Shown here piece after piece: positions 1-7,479 of a stretch of DNA of 27,339 nucleotides. The stretch's first letter is position 1, and every line of letters starts with the position of its first letter. Source of the stretch: Spirochaetaceae bacterium (GTDB taxonomy: Bacteria > Spirochaetota > Spirochaetia > Treponematales > Breznakiellaceae); assembly GCA_031256815.1 (NCBI GenBank), contig JAIRPU010000139.1:1-27339 (forward strand). The letters run 5' to 3'. A model generated the notes under the pieces. The model searched no databases and was not told where the DNA came from. It was given only the letters and a program-made list of their open reading frames with translations. The translations under genes were made by a program, and so were the position numbers.

Positions 1-119
1 TCCGTTTAGCGCTTAAACAGTCGGTAGAAAAATCTATTGAAGAATCTATAAAAAAAGTTATGGAATACTACCTTAAACCTCTAGAAACAGCGTCTCACTG
101 CTTTAAAATGCAGCCTTAA
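1..119 (+). CDS. C-terminal end of an unidentified protein (partial)
   Basis: An open frame runs from the window edge (first full codon at position 3) to TAA at 117-119, giving 38 residues rich in Lys and Glu that look helical and end in KMQP. A hairpin and a strong terminator follow directly, which fits a real gene end. Too little is present to name the protein. Confidence 0.5.
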   Translation, partial: RLALKQSVEKSIEESIKKVMEYYLKPLETASHCFKMQP

Positions 120-130
120 TTATAGTTTTA

Positions 131-156
131 CAATGCCGCCGGTGGAGGCGGCATTG
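131..156 (+). other. Perfect hairpin after the first gene
   Basis: The arms CAATGCCGCC (131-140) and GGCGGCATTG (147-156) are perfectly complementary around a 6-base loop. No T-run follows, so alone it is not a classical terminator. It sits just before the terminator at 172-200 and may protect the 3' end of the upstream mRNA. Confidence 0.6.
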
Positions 157-171
157 TAGCCTTCGCCGCCA

Positions 172-200
172 CCCCGTTCCGCAAGAGCGGGGCGTTTTTA
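172..200 (+). terminator. Rho-independent terminator of the upstream gene
   Basis: CCCCGTTC (172-179) pairs with GAGCGGGG (185-192) with one G-U pair and loop CGCAA. A short T-run follows at 195-199. The stem resembles the much longer hairpin at 5786-5824, which shares the CCCCG...CGCAA...GAGCGGGG framework. Confidence 0.8.
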
Positions 201-224
201 TTGCTCAAAACATTTACAGAGTGC

Positions 225-254
225 TTGACAGAAAAAAGGTAAAAGTGTTATATT
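225..254 (+). promoter_or_regulatory. Sigma-70-type promoter for the lipoprotein gene
   Basis: A perfect -35 TTGACA (225-230) is followed after 18 bases by TATATT (249-254), one mismatch from the -10 consensus. An alternative -10, TTATAT at 248-253, gives 17-base spacing. It lies between the upstream terminator and the start codon at 286, so the gene is probably transcribed alone. Confidence 0.75.
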
Positions 255-285
255 TTCACCCGAAAATAATCATATGAAGGTTTGT

Positions 286-1605
286 ATGGATTTTTTTTCA
301 CGAATTGCGGGTGTCGCTGTTCTTGTTGCGTTTAGCTGGACTACGTTTAGCTGCGGGGGGCCGATTGATGAGGACATAATCAAACCCGTTGTTGTTACGC
401 CTGGAGAAGGCACTCCGCGTTATCTTTATATCAATACTGACGGCAGCGAAAGCGAAAACGACTGTGGACTAACCGGATTTTTTATAGAAAACAACAAAAA
501 TGCCGAAGGGGTAGTTATTGTTGCCGATGTAAGCCAAAGTGAAGACTGCGTTTCAGTTTATAATCCCCATAATCAAAGCACCATGTTTTTTTACTACAAA
601 AAGAACTCCGTTTTCCCATACCTTATGGTTATTAAAAGCACTGGCGAAGAATACCTGGTTTGGTTTTCTGATTACCGCACAGACGAACAGAAGTACAATA
701 TCGTTTTCCAGCATGGGCTTGAATTTGAATCCGAACAGGATTTTGTGTTAAACCGGGAAGTGCTTGCACTTTACGCAGACGACCCGAATTTAAGCGATGG
801 TCAAAACAGACGGCTTAGACTAATTACAAATTCGCTTGGTTTGGGCGGAAGCATTGCCGCCATGTTTGACGTTTTAGAAAAAAGAGGCGATGTAAAGATA
901 GACGGCAGGGCGGCAATGGCGCGTTCTTTTTGGGGCGGTATTTCTTATTGTCTGGCCGGCACTTTTAGAGCGATTCCCTTTGTAGCGGCTGTTGTGGCGG
1001 TAGTTGTAACGCCCGTAGTTAATATTATCAGCTCTGCGTCTGGCAATATTTCTTCAAATTGTTTTATTGAAATTGCCGATACGGAAAATCAGATAACCGG
1101 AGGATTTTACTTATTGGCAGATATGTTAGATCGTCAGGAGAGCGGCGGCGAAAATCCGCAGCAAATTAAGTTTGTAACTGTTAAGCTAAATGGCCAGCTT
1201 GTAAGCAACGGGCAGGAGTTCCATGTAGGTTATAGCGATGAATTGTTGTTTGACATTGTTGCTATAGGACTTAATAACTCTACTATAACCGTAAATAATT
1301 TTATTGCTCCTTACGAAACGGGAACCGCCGGCGTAACGAATAACAGCATATTCTTTGAAAATAGCATTGAAAGAAACGGCGCAAGAGACCGGTTCCAGTT
1401 TAGGGTAAAGCGTTACAGACAGGGCTATGATGCAACAGGTAAAATCTCATGGGGGATTAAATTAACAGATTCGGATATCTCTGTAAATAACAGTTCGGAT
1501 GGGGTTTTGTATAAAACGCCCTCCGATAACCAGGAGAAAATTTATAAAAACCTTGTGGTATTAAGGGCTTGTATAAACCCATTTTGCCCTGATTATGTTC
1601 ATTAA
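286..1605 (+). CDS. Predicted lipoprotein of unknown function
   Basis: A 439-residue protein. The start at 286 is preferred over the in-frame ATG at 274 because GAAGG at 276-280 sits 5 bases before it, while the earlier ATG has no ribosome site. The N-terminus is a lipoprotein signal: one Arg, a hydrophobic stretch, then TTFSC with the lipidated Cys at residue 23 followed by GGP, so it is probably anchored to a membrane facing the periplasm or surface. A second strongly hydrophobic Ala/Val-rich stretch (about residues 220-255) could insert in a membrane or form a buried helix, which is unusual for a lipoprotein. The rest looks like a mixed, beta-rich globular protein. I recognise no family. 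It has its own promoter (225-254) and terminator (1611-1636), so it is a single-gene unit. Confidence 0.8.
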   Translation: MDFFSRIAGVAVLVAFSWTTFSCGGPIDEDIIKPVVVTPGEGTPRYLYINTDGSESENDCGLTGFFIENNKNAEGVVIVADVSQSEDCVSVYNPHNQSTMFFYYKKNSVFPYLMVIKSTGEEYLVWFSDYRTDEQKYNIVFQHGLEFESEQDFVLNREVLALYADDPNLSDGQNRRLRLITNSLGLGGSIAAMFDVLEKRGDVKIDGRAAMARSFWGGISYCLAGTFRAIPFVAAVVAVVVTPVVNIISSASGNISSNCFIEIADTENQITGGFYLLADMLDRQESGGENPQQIKFVTVKLNGQLVSNGQEFHVGYSDELLFDIVAIGLNNSTITVNNFIAPYETGTAGVTNNSIFFENSIERNGARDRFQFRVKRYRQGYDATGKISWGIKLTDSDISVNNSSDGVLYKTPSDNQEKIYKNLVVLRACINPFCPDYVH

Positions 1606-1610
1606 AACGA

Positions 1611-1636
1611 ACGCCCGCGCCAGGCGGGCGTTTTTT
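1611..1636 (+). terminator. Rho-independent terminator of the lipoprotein gene
   Basis: Perfect 8-bp stem ACGCCCGC (1611-1618) / GCGGGCGT (1624-1631) with a 5-base loop and a T-run 1631-1636, starting 6 bases after the stop codon. Confidence 0.9.
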
Positions 1637-1639
1637 ATT

Positions 1640-1660
1640 TACCGGCGCGCAAAGCCGGTA
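1640..1660 (+). repeat. Short GC-rich hairpin, possible dispersed repeat
   Basis: TACCGGC (1640-1646) pairs with GCCGGTA (1654-1660) around loop GCGCAAA. The ten bases ACCGGCGCGC at 1641-1650 recur exactly at 5711-5720 in the GC-rich hairpin cluster, which hints at a small dispersed palindromic element. The stretch 1661-1721 holds nothing else I can name. Confidence 0.45.
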
Positions 1661-1721
1661 TAAACACAGCGGCGTTAATTTTTACATCATTTATAAAACT
1701 TTTAAAAACTGCTGAACGGGG

Positions 1722-1750
1722 CTGTCAACAAACGCCAAATATTTTATATT
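1722..1750 (+). promoter_or_regulatory. Possible promoter for the DUF4230-like gene
   Basis: CTGTCA (1722-1727, 4 of 6 matches to the -35 consensus) is followed after 17 bases by TATATT (1745-1750, 5 of 6). The same -10 is used by the promoter at 225-254. It follows the previous gene's terminator and precedes the next start by 55 bases. Confidence 0.45.
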
Positions 1751-1805
1751 TGAAGTCTGATTTTTTATTTTAGCCGCTTGGCACATACAAGGAGATTAAA
1801 AAATT

Positions 1806-2888
1806 ATGACATTCTGGTATAATATGACAGACTCGATAAAAAACGCTGCGGCGGCAGTGGTAATTGCCGGCGGTTTGATTGGAATTTTCAGCATACTGTT
1901 TTTTTCAATCTTTAAAATAAAGCAGCTAAACGCAACTTTGGCAATAATAATTCCGGTATTTGCAAGCTGTATTTTGATGGTACCGGTTATTTCATCTTTT
2001 AATAACCTTGTTGATTCAAAGGTTGAAGGAAACATAATCGACGAAGCAAAAATCGAAATTAAAGCGCGCCGCGCCGAAGCGGACAGGTTAAAGGCGGAAA
2101 ACAAAGTAAAAATGCTGGAACGCGAAAAACTGGAAAATCAGATTAAAATCGCCGAACAGACAATAGAAATGGAAGCCTTAAAAGACAACGTAAAATTACT
2201 GGAAAACGCGCAGTTGAGTATGCGTAGTTTTGAAAAAATATTGGAGGTGGCATTACTTCAGGCCAATTTAAAACAAACACTGGTAAGAAAAGAACGGATT
2301 TCGGCGGTAGAACAGGGAATTTTTGTTGATAATTATTATGACGAGGTGCTGGTAGTAATTACGCATGATTTAATGGCGAAATATGGCATTGACCTTAACA
2401 AGGTTAAAATAACCAGAATTGACGGAAATACGGCGGTTATTTCGGGAATTAAATCTAAATTTATTGGAACGTCAAGAAATGTATCGAATATTCCGGTTCG
2501 CGAAATACGGGAAGTGAATTTTAAAAAAGGCGCAATAGACAGCATAAAAATAAAAAACGATACATCATCAAATAACAAGGCGCTTCAATATGCAGAAACT
2601 TATGAAAATGAATTTCAAAGAAAATTAAGCGAAGGCGTTGAACTGAATTTTATGGACGAAGCTGTAATTCAACTTGCGCAGAATTTTATACGGGTTATGT
2701 TCGCGCCCTTGTATAAAAATATCAGATTCGATAATGCCGAACGAGTGGGCGCTTTGCCTCTGCCTGAATATTTAGACCGGGAGTTAAAAGACAAAAACGA
2801 CAGAATAGTTAAATTGAGCGAAGAAAATATAAACCTGGAAACGCTAAGCGAAAAACTGGATACTGAAGCGCCGCAGCAGGAATTTTAA
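1806..2888 (+). CDS. Membrane-anchored coiled-coil protein, possibly DUF4230 family
   Basis: A 360-residue protein with two predicted membrane helices near the N-terminus (about residues 17-35 and 44-64), then a charged Lys/Glu/Ala-rich coiled coil (about 72-135), then a globular domain (about 140-280) containing a YGIDLNKVKI-type segment and a basic/hydrophobic alternation like that in DUF4230 proteins. The C-terminal 40 residues again look coiled coil. The family call is from memory of the pattern and is tentative. Function unknown; the topology suggests a cytoplasmic or periplasmic domain held at the inner membrane by a helical stalk. AAGGAGA at about 1789-1795 supplies the ribosome site. 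The start codon has no upstream in-frame competitor that fits better. Confidence 0.8.
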   Translation: MTFWYNMTDSIKNAAAAVVIAGGLIGIFSILFFSIFKIKQLNATLAIIIPVFASCILMVPVISSFNNLVDSKVEGNIIDEAKIEIKARRAEADRLKAENKVKMLEREKLENQIKIAEQTIEMEALKDNVKLLENAQLSMRSFEKILEVALLQANLKQTLVRKERISAVEQGIFVDNYYDEVLVVITHDLMAKYGIDLNKVKITRIDGNTAVISGIKSKFIGTSRNVSNIPVREIREVNFKKGAIDSIKIKNDTSSNNKALQYAETYENEFQRKLSEGVELNFMDEAVIQLAQNFIRVMFAPLYKNIRFDNAERVGALPLPEYLDRELKDKNDRIVKLSEENINLETLSEKLDTEAPQQEF

Positions 2889-2895
2889 ATACTTC

Positions 2896-2924
2896 TTGAC
2901 TATGGCGGGACGGCAAGGCACAAT
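2896..2924 (+). promoter_or_regulatory. Possible promoter placed almost on the start codon
   Basis: TTGACT (2896-2901, 5 of 6) is followed after 17 bases by CACAAT (2919-2924, 4 of 6). The ATG at 2931 is only 6 bases beyond the -10, so a transcript from here would be leaderless or nearly so. The only ribosome-site-like bases, AAGG at 2915-2918, are 12 bases from the ATG. Confidence 0.35.
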
Positions 2925-2930
2925 AGAGCA

Positions 2931-3995
2931 ATGGCAAAATTAAAAACGTGGTACCGCATTATATTCTGGTGTGTGGTTTTTATTGTATATGTGTTTTTTG
3001 CCGCCCGTCCGGTTCAGAAAGAAACCGTGTTAAGCAAAAAATGGCTTTGCTCTCTGGAAACGACATACGAATCCTCCGATGTAAAAGACGCGGTTTATCC
3101 TTTTAATTTTGGAAATCGTTTTGGTTATATGTCAAGTGATGGAAAGTTTAGCGTCCAACGGCAAAAAAAAGGAAAAATTGCCATTTCTAACGAGCTTTGG
3201 GCTGAATTTTCCGGCATAGAAAATTCAATAGAAATAAAAGACCGTTTTGGAAAAGAGGTAATTAAGCTCCCCAAAACCGGAGGCTATCCATTTTTTTTGG
3301 ATAATAAAATTTTTGTAATGAACCGTCTGCAGAGCAGCGTTTCGCGCTTTGATGAAGCCGGTAGTGAGCTTTGGCGGCACGATTTTGGTTCAATAATAAC
3401 CTGTGTAGACGCGCGTTCCGGTTTTTTTCTTGCCGGATTACTTGACGGTTCTGTGGATTTGCTGGACAGTTCCGGCGCTACTTTGTTTTCGCAGGAGCCT
3501 TCCGGTTCAAGGCTTGCTTCGGTTTATGGCTGTGCGCTTGACCAAAAAGGGCAAAAAGTCGCCATAATATCCGGCCTGGATGACCAGCGTTTTGTTTTAA
3601 TGGAAGAAGCAGGCGGAGTCTGGCGCATAACGTATCATGAGTTTTTGGGAGACGGCTTTAACCGTCCTGTGCGCATCAATTTTGTGGATGACGGAAAAAA
3701 AGTTGCGTTTGAACGGGAAGACGGAATCGGCATTTATGATATAGCGATGCGCAGCACAAGTCTTATCCGCTTTAGCGGGCGTATTAAAGCGCTTGAATCG
3801 GACGGTACGGGCGGGCTTCTGTTTCTTATAGTTGAAGAAGCCGCTTTGTCGTATAAATTGATTGTAATTAAAGATTCACGCCTGTTTCTTGCCGCCCCAT
3901 TTAAAGCAGCTTCGTGTTTTCTTGAAAGATATGGAAATGAACTTTATATAGGAGGCGATTCTGTATTGGCTGCGTTTTCTATTGTTGAAAAATAA
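2931..3995 (+). CDS. Signal-anchored beta-propeller-like protein
   Basis: A 354-residue protein with a single N-terminal membrane anchor (about residues 8-26: basic start, then hydrophobic and aromatic residues) and a largely beta-strand periplasmic body. The body shows repeated short strand-turn units (for example SRFDEAGSELWRHDFG, LLDGSVDLLDSSGATLF, DQKGQKVAIISG, FVDDGKKVAFEREDGIGIYD) typical of WD40/PQQ-type propellers. No catalytic motif is evident, so a scaffold or binding role is the best guess. The gene starts 42 bases after the DUF4230-like gene and ends 21 bases before the pyrophosphatase gene, so the three may be co-transcribed. The ribosome site is weak. Confidence 0.75.
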   Translation: MAKLKTWYRIIFWCVVFIVYVFFAARPVQKETVLSKKWLCSLETTYESSDVKDAVYPFNFGNRFGYMSSDGKFSVQRQKKGKIAISNELWAEFSGIENSIEIKDRFGKEVIKLPKTGGYPFFLDNKIFVMNRLQSSVSRFDEAGSELWRHDFGSIITCVDARSGFFLAGLLDGSVDLLDSSGATLFSQEPSGSRLASVYGCALDQKGQKVAIISGLDDQRFVLMEEAGGVWRITYHEFLGDGFNRPVRINFVDDGKKVAFEREDGIGIYDIAMRSTSLIRFSGRIKALESDGTGGLLFLIVEEAALSYKLIVIKDSRLFLAAPFKAASCFLERYGNELYIGGDSVLAAFSIVEK

Positions 3996-4016
3996 TATAT
4001 AGGATATATTGCGATT

Positions 4017-5690
4017 ATGGAAAAACAAAAAACAAAAAATGTTTATATAATGGGGCATCGCAATCCTGATACTGATTCATGTGTTTCTGCCGCCGCTTAT
4101 GCGCGCCTAAAGCAGCTTTTGGGTTATAACGAGTATATTGCGGTTCGCGGCGGCAAACTTTCGCCGCAGACTGAGTACATTTTTAACCGCTTTGAAACGC
4201 CTTTCCCTCAATATATCCCCGACATGATTCCCAAAGTAACCTATTACATGAAGCGTGATGTTAAAGCCGTTTATGGGGGAACTTCGCTGTGGAATGCGAT
4301 TACAGATATGGAGCAGCTCAAAACAAAAGTTATTCCGGTAATAAACGAAGATGGTACTTATTGCAGCCTTCTTAATTACAATGCGTTTGCCCATAATATT
4401 TTAAAAATACTTGACCCGGAAACTTCAACATTATTTTCCACAAACATAAGACTTATTACAGAAACCCTTAACGCGCAGCAGGTGCTTGGATATAATGTAG
4501 AAGAGCTGTTTAAATGCGTAATAATTGTTGTTTCAGACAGTATAGATACTTTTCGCAAGACGCTTACACTGCATACGCCGGAAAATGCGGTAATTATTAC
4601 GGCCGACCGCACTGATGTTCAAGAATATGCAATACAAAGCGGAGTGCGCGCGCTTATACTTTCATCTGGAACTGTAATCAGTAAAGAGCTTCGGTCTTGC
4701 GCCGAAAAAAAGAAGGTTTCTGTTCTTATAAGCCCTTACCGTTCCGCGGAAACGGCAATGCTTGTTATGTATTCTGCGCCTGCTTCCGAAATGGCCGATA
4801 CAAGCGTTAAACCGGTTAAGGCGCTTGATACTATTCGTTATGTGCGCCCGCTTTTGCGCGATTCAACAAACCGCGCTCTGCCTGTTGTGGACGATGCCGG
4901 AAAGCTCGTCGGCACAATTTCGGAAAGCGACCTTTTGGCAGAACCCAATACCGATGTAATTCTTGTTGACCATAACGAGATTTCGCAGGCGCTTGAAGGT
5001 ATCGAAAATTACACCATACGCGAAGTGATCGACCATCACCGCCTTGGAAACCTGAATACAAAAGAACCTATTTCTTTTATAAACCGGCCTGTCGGCGCAA
5101 CCTGCACGATTATTGTTTCGCTTTACCGCCAGAACCGCGTGCCTATTCCCAAAAACATAGCCGGCCTTTTGCTTGCCGGTATTCTTGCCGATACGCTTGT
5201 GCTTCAATCCGCAACTGTAACAGACGAAGACAAGGACACAGCGTTGTATCTTTCCAATATTACAAATCTTGATATTGAAGTTCTTGGACGCGAGATAATT
5301 TCCGCAGGAAATAAACTTGGAAACCGCACTGCCATAGAAGTAATTAAACAGGATATGAAGGAATACAATGAAGCGGGCGGAGTATTTACCGTTAGTCAGA
5401 TTGAAGTTGAATCACTGGAAGAAGTGTTGGAGCGCAAAGACGAATTTTTAAATGAACTTGAAATTGAAAGACGAAGCCGTGATGCGCTTTTCTGCACGAT
5501 AATGGTTACCGATGTAATAAAATTAACAAGCCTTATGATAATAGCTGCATTGCCTGAATTTCTGCGCGTGCTGGATTTGCCTGTAAAAGAAACAGGCGTA
5601 TATTCGCTCCGCGGAGTTGTTTCGCGTAAAAAACAGCTTGTGCCTCTTTTAACCGAACAAGTCGAAAAACTGGCCGGCAGCGCTGAATAA
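4017..5690 (+). CDS. ppaC: Manganese-dependent inorganic pyrophosphatase with CBS-DRTGG-CBS insert (family II)
   Basis: A 557-residue protein of the DHH family II pyrophosphatases, cytoplasmic enzymes that split pyrophosphate to two phosphates and so drive biosynthesis. Visible motifs are GHRNPDTDS (metal ligands H14, D18, D20), LVDHNE (D318), the signature DHH (D339-H340-H341), GILADT (D392) and the substrate-binding SRKKQ near the C-terminus (S536-Q540) in the DHHA2 domain. Between the first motif and the rest of the DHH domain lies a regulatory insert: CBS-like (about 73-130), DRTGG-like (about 140-245) and CBS-like (about 265-312). In characterised relatives such CBS inserts bind adenine nucleotides, with AMP/ADP inhibiting and ATP or diadenosine polyphosphates activating. 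About 557 residues is the usual length for this form; insert-free enzymes have about 310. A massive terminator hairpin ends the unit at 5870-5909. Confidence 0.96.
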   Translation: MEKQKTKNVYIMGHRNPDTDSCVSAAAYARLKQLLGYNEYIAVRGGKLSPQTEYIFNRFETPFPQYIPDMIPKVTYYMKRDVKAVYGGTSLWNAITDMEQLKTKVIPVINEDGTYCSLLNYNAFAHNILKILDPETSTLFSTNIRLITETLNAQQVLGYNVEELFKCVIIVVSDSIDTFRKTLTLHTPENAVIITADRTDVQEYAIQSGVRALILSSGTVISKELRSCAEKKKVSVLISPYRSAETAMLVMYSAPASEMADTSVKPVKALDTIRYVRPLLRDSTNRALPVVDDAGKLVGTISESDLLAEPNTDVILVDHNEISQALEGIENYTIREVIDHHRLGNLNTKEPISFINRPVGATCTIIVSLYRQNRVPIPKNIAGLLLAGILADTLVLQSATVTDEDKDTALYLSNITNLDIEVLGREIISAGNKLGNRTAIEVIKQDMKEYNEAGGVFTVSQIEVESLEEVLERKDEFLNELEIERRSRDALFCTIMVTDVIKLTSLMIIAALPEFLRVLDLPVKETGVYSLRGVVSRKKQLVPLLTEQVEKLAGSAE

Positions 5691-5694
5691 GAGC

Positions 5695-5740
5695 CGGCGA
5701 AAGCCGCACTACCGGCGCGCGCAGGCGGTGGCTGACCGCC
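5695..5740 (+). repeat. Short hairpins at the start of the GC-rich cluster
   Basis: CGGC/GCCG (5695-5698 and 5703-5706, loop GAAA) and GGCGGT/ACCGCC (5724-5729 and 5735-5740) form small stems just after the pyrophosphatase stop codon. ACCGGCGCGC at 5711-5720 repeats 1641-1650 exactly. The stretch codes for nothing credible. Confidence 0.5.
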
Positions 5741-5758
5741 GTCCGCTGACCGCTGGCA

Positions 5759-5787
5759 GCCGGAAAAGCGCTTAGCGCTTTTCCGGC
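5759..5787 (+). repeat. Perfect 13-bp palindromic hairpin
   Basis: GCCGGAAAAGCGC (5759-5771) and GCGCTTTTCCGGC (5775-5787) pair perfectly around loop TTA. It is the first large member of a run of four perfect stems. Confidence 0.8.
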
Positions 5788-5824
5788 GTGCCCCGCTCTG
5801 CGCAAAGCGCAGAGCGGGGCACGC
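5786..5824 (+). repeat. Perfect 18-bp GC-rich hairpin
   Basis: Arms 5786-5803 and 5807-5824 pair perfectly around an AAA loop (centre TGCGC-AAA-GCGCA). Its outer two base pairs share bases with the preceding hairpin, so the two stems compete slightly. It is an enlarged version of the terminator stem at 172-192. Confidence 0.8.
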
Positions 5825-5832
5825 AAATAAGG

Positions 5833-5860
5833 CCGCGCCATGCGAAAACGCATGGCGCGG
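5833..5860 (+). repeat. Perfect 12-bp GC-rich hairpin
   Basis: CCGCGCCATGCG (5833-5844) pairs with CGCATGGCGCGG (5849-5860) around an AAAA loop. Confidence 0.8.
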
Positions 5861-5869
5861 GAAGTCCGC

Positions 5870-5909
5870 CCCGCGGCCGCCGCAAAGCGGCGGCCGCGGG
5901 CTTTTTTTT
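5870..5909 (+). terminator. Very strong rho-independent terminator of the pyrophosphatase unit
   Basis: CCCGCGGCCGCCGC (5870-5883) pairs perfectly with GCGGCGGCCGCGGG (5887-5900) around an AAA loop, then one C and a run of eight T (5902-5909). It separates the pyrophosphatase unit from the RND operon. Confidence 0.9.
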
Positions 5910-5956
5910 GCGGCGCATCTGCGGGCCTGCAAAGCGCTGTCAAACCCGTGCGCCGC
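5910..5956 (+). other. Bulged GC-rich stem-loop after the terminator
   Basis: GCGGCGCA (5910-5917) pairs with TGCGCCGC (5949-5956), with an inner CGGG/CCCG stem (5922-5925 and 5945-5948). The remaining leader, 5957-6052, is GC-rich up to about 5995 with further CCGGC/GCCGG pairing, then AT-rich. I see no convincing promoter in it. Confidence 0.45.
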
Positions 5957-6052
5957 CCACCTCACCCCGGCCTGCGGTAAACGCCGGCCGCCGGACTTAA
6001 AAAATCTTTTTATTTTCATGAAGCGCCGTGCATAGCCATGCCTTTAAAGAGT

Positions 6053-6080
6053 ATCGGGTGCGTTAAAATGCGCGCCCGGT
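6053..6080 (+). promoter_or_regulatory. Leader hairpin just before the RND operon ribosome site
   Basis: CGGGTGCG (6055-6062) pairs with CGCGCCCG (6071-6078) with one G-U pair around an 8-base AT-rich loop, and the flanks (6053-6054, 6079-6080) extend it. It ends 4 bases before the strong ribosome site GGAGG (6085-6089) and could influence translation or mRNA stability of the operon. Confidence 0.4.
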
Positions 6081-6093
6081 ATTTGGAGGTTTT

Positions 6094-7479
6094 ATGCGTT
6101 ATACCATTGCGCTGTTTTTGGAGCTGGCATTGCTTTGTTCCTGTGCAAAGAATGTTGAACCTGAAGCTGCATTTAAACAAGTTAAAATTCAAGTTGCCGA
6201 AAGCCGGCGTGTGCCAAACGAGCTTCATGGTTTTGGTTCACTTTCGTTTATCAAGAAAATTGATGTTGGCGCACAGCAGGATGCGCGTGTCGGAAGGCTT
6301 GCCGTGCGTGAAGGCGCAGAAGTTCGTAAAGGAACGCTGCTCGCAGTCCTGGACAACCCTCAAATTACGCTTGCCGTTGAACGCGCGGAATATGCGCTCT
6401 CTCTTGCGGTTTCGTCTCTTGAACTTGCGCGTTCAGCTTTGCTTGAAGGCGAATTTAATGCGCAGGCTCAAATTTTAAGCCTTGAAAAATCAGAAGATGA
6501 ACTTGCTGAAACATGGAAGGCGTATTACGAAAGTGAACGGAAATTTAACGCACAGCAGGTTTTGTATCTTGCCGGCGGAGTAAACGAAGAATCCATGCGG
6601 GTTGCACGCTTTTCGCTGGAAAGTGAGTATGCGCGAATTAAATTGGCCGAAAGAGACCTGTATATTCGTAAAATTGGATTTAGAGAACAGGATTTGGAAG
6701 CGGCAGGAATCCCTGTTCCGCAGGATAAAATTGAAAAAGACAGGGCGTTTTTACAGCTTGCTACGGCGCAAAAAAGAGCGGAAGTAAACGGCGCGATTTA
6801 CCGGCTGGAAGCGGCAAAAAAAGAGCTTGAGTCCGCGCAAATTGCATATTCGCAGTTGAGTGTGTTTAGTCCGGCTTCAGGAATTATCGCAGCGCGTTAT
6901 CTTGAAGAAGGCGAACAGGTAAAAAACGGCGATAAACTTTTTACGTTAATAGATTCTGAATCTCTCTATGCGAGTATTGCCGTGCAGGAAGCGGACGCTT
7001 TTATTATCGAAAAAGGAATGAGCGCTCGTGTAAGCATAGATGGTACCGGTTCTGAATATAACGGAGTTGTAGATTTAATTTCTCATATAGCGGACAGTCA
7101 GTCTTTTTCGTTTACCGTCCGGATTTTGCTTCCTAAAGAAGCGTTAACTCACAGCATTATGCGCGAAGGAAATTTTTTTGCGGCAATGCCTGAATCAAAA
7201 GAACTTGCGCGTCCTGGAATGTTTGCACGTGCCGCAATTCGTTTGGGCGAAGATAAACAGGTTATAACATTAAAAGAAAATGCGCTTATAAATAAAAAGA
7301 ATAACGAAGCAAATTGTTTTGTTGTGCAAAAAAATTCGCTTGAAATGCGCAAACTAAAATTAGGCGAAACAATAGATGGCGATTATATCATAGAAAAAGG
7401 ACTGGCTGCCGGAGAACGCGTTGTGCTTCATCCGGATGCGCGGTTAAGGGAGGGCGATAATGTCAATACGGTTGAATAA
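6094..7479 (+). CDS. RND efflux periplasmic adaptor subunit, lipoprotein (membrane fusion protein)
   Basis: A 461-residue AcrA/HlyD-type adaptor that links an inner-membrane RND permease to an outer-membrane exit. The N-terminus is a lipoprotein signal with LLCSC (Cys 15 or 17). Domains in order: first half of the lipoyl domain with VREGAEVRKGTLLAVLDNP (about 55-90), a long Ala/Glu/Lys-rich helical hairpin (about 92-245), second lipoyl half with SVFSPASGIIAARY and LEEGEQVKNGDKLFTL (about 253-285), beta-barrel (about 287-385) and membrane-proximal domain with LGETIDGDYIIEKGLAAGERVV (about 390-461). The length is somewhat long for the family because the hairpin is extended. GGAGG at 6085-6089, 4 bases before ATG, sets the start. 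The 3' end overlaps the next gene by 20 bases. It is the first gene of a five-gene operon. Confidence 0.93.
   Translation: MRYTIALFLELALLCSCAKNVEPEAAFKQVKIQVAESRRVPNELHGFGSLSFIKKIDVGAQQDARVGRLAVREGAEVRKGTLLAVLDNPQITLAVERAEYALSLAVSSLELARSALLEGEFNAQAQILSLEKSEDELAETWKAYYESERKFNAQQVLYLAGGVNEESMRVARFSLESEYARIKLAERDLYIRKIGFREQDLEAAGIPVPQDKIEKDRAFLQLATAQKRAEVNGAIYRLEAAKKELESAQIAYSQLSVFSPASGIIAARYLEEGEQVKNGDKLFTLIDSESLYASIAVQEADAFIIEKGMSARVSIDGTGSEYNGVVDLISHIADSQSFSFTVRILLPKEALTHSIMREGNFFAAMPESKELARPGMFARAAIRLGEDKQVITLKENALINKKNNEANCFVVQKNSLEMRKLKLGETIDGDYIIEKGLAAGERVVLHPDARLREGDNVNTVE

Noticed and set aside
274..285. Alternative upstream start for the first lipoprotein gene
   Set aside because: The ATG at 274 has no ribosome site, while GAAGG lies 5 bases before the ATG at 286, and starting there gives a cleaner lipoprotein signal.
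291..298. Run of eight T just after the first lipoprotein start, and six G at 355-360 after its lipobox
   Set aside because: Such short runs are common in this AT-rich sequence and the G run is only six long. Slippage is possible but there is no further sign of a switch.
5396..6019. Minus-strand frame of 207 codons over the pyrophosphatase end and hairpin cluster
   Set aside because: It is made of Ala/Arg/Pro runs from palindromic GC-rich DNA and overlaps a certain gene. Two further frames across the hairpins have the same character.
6042..6069. Promoter for the RND operon (TAAAAT at 6064-6069)
   Set aside because: The -10-like element has no acceptable -35 at 16-18 bases and lies in the loop of the leader hairpin. 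The true promoter could not be placed.
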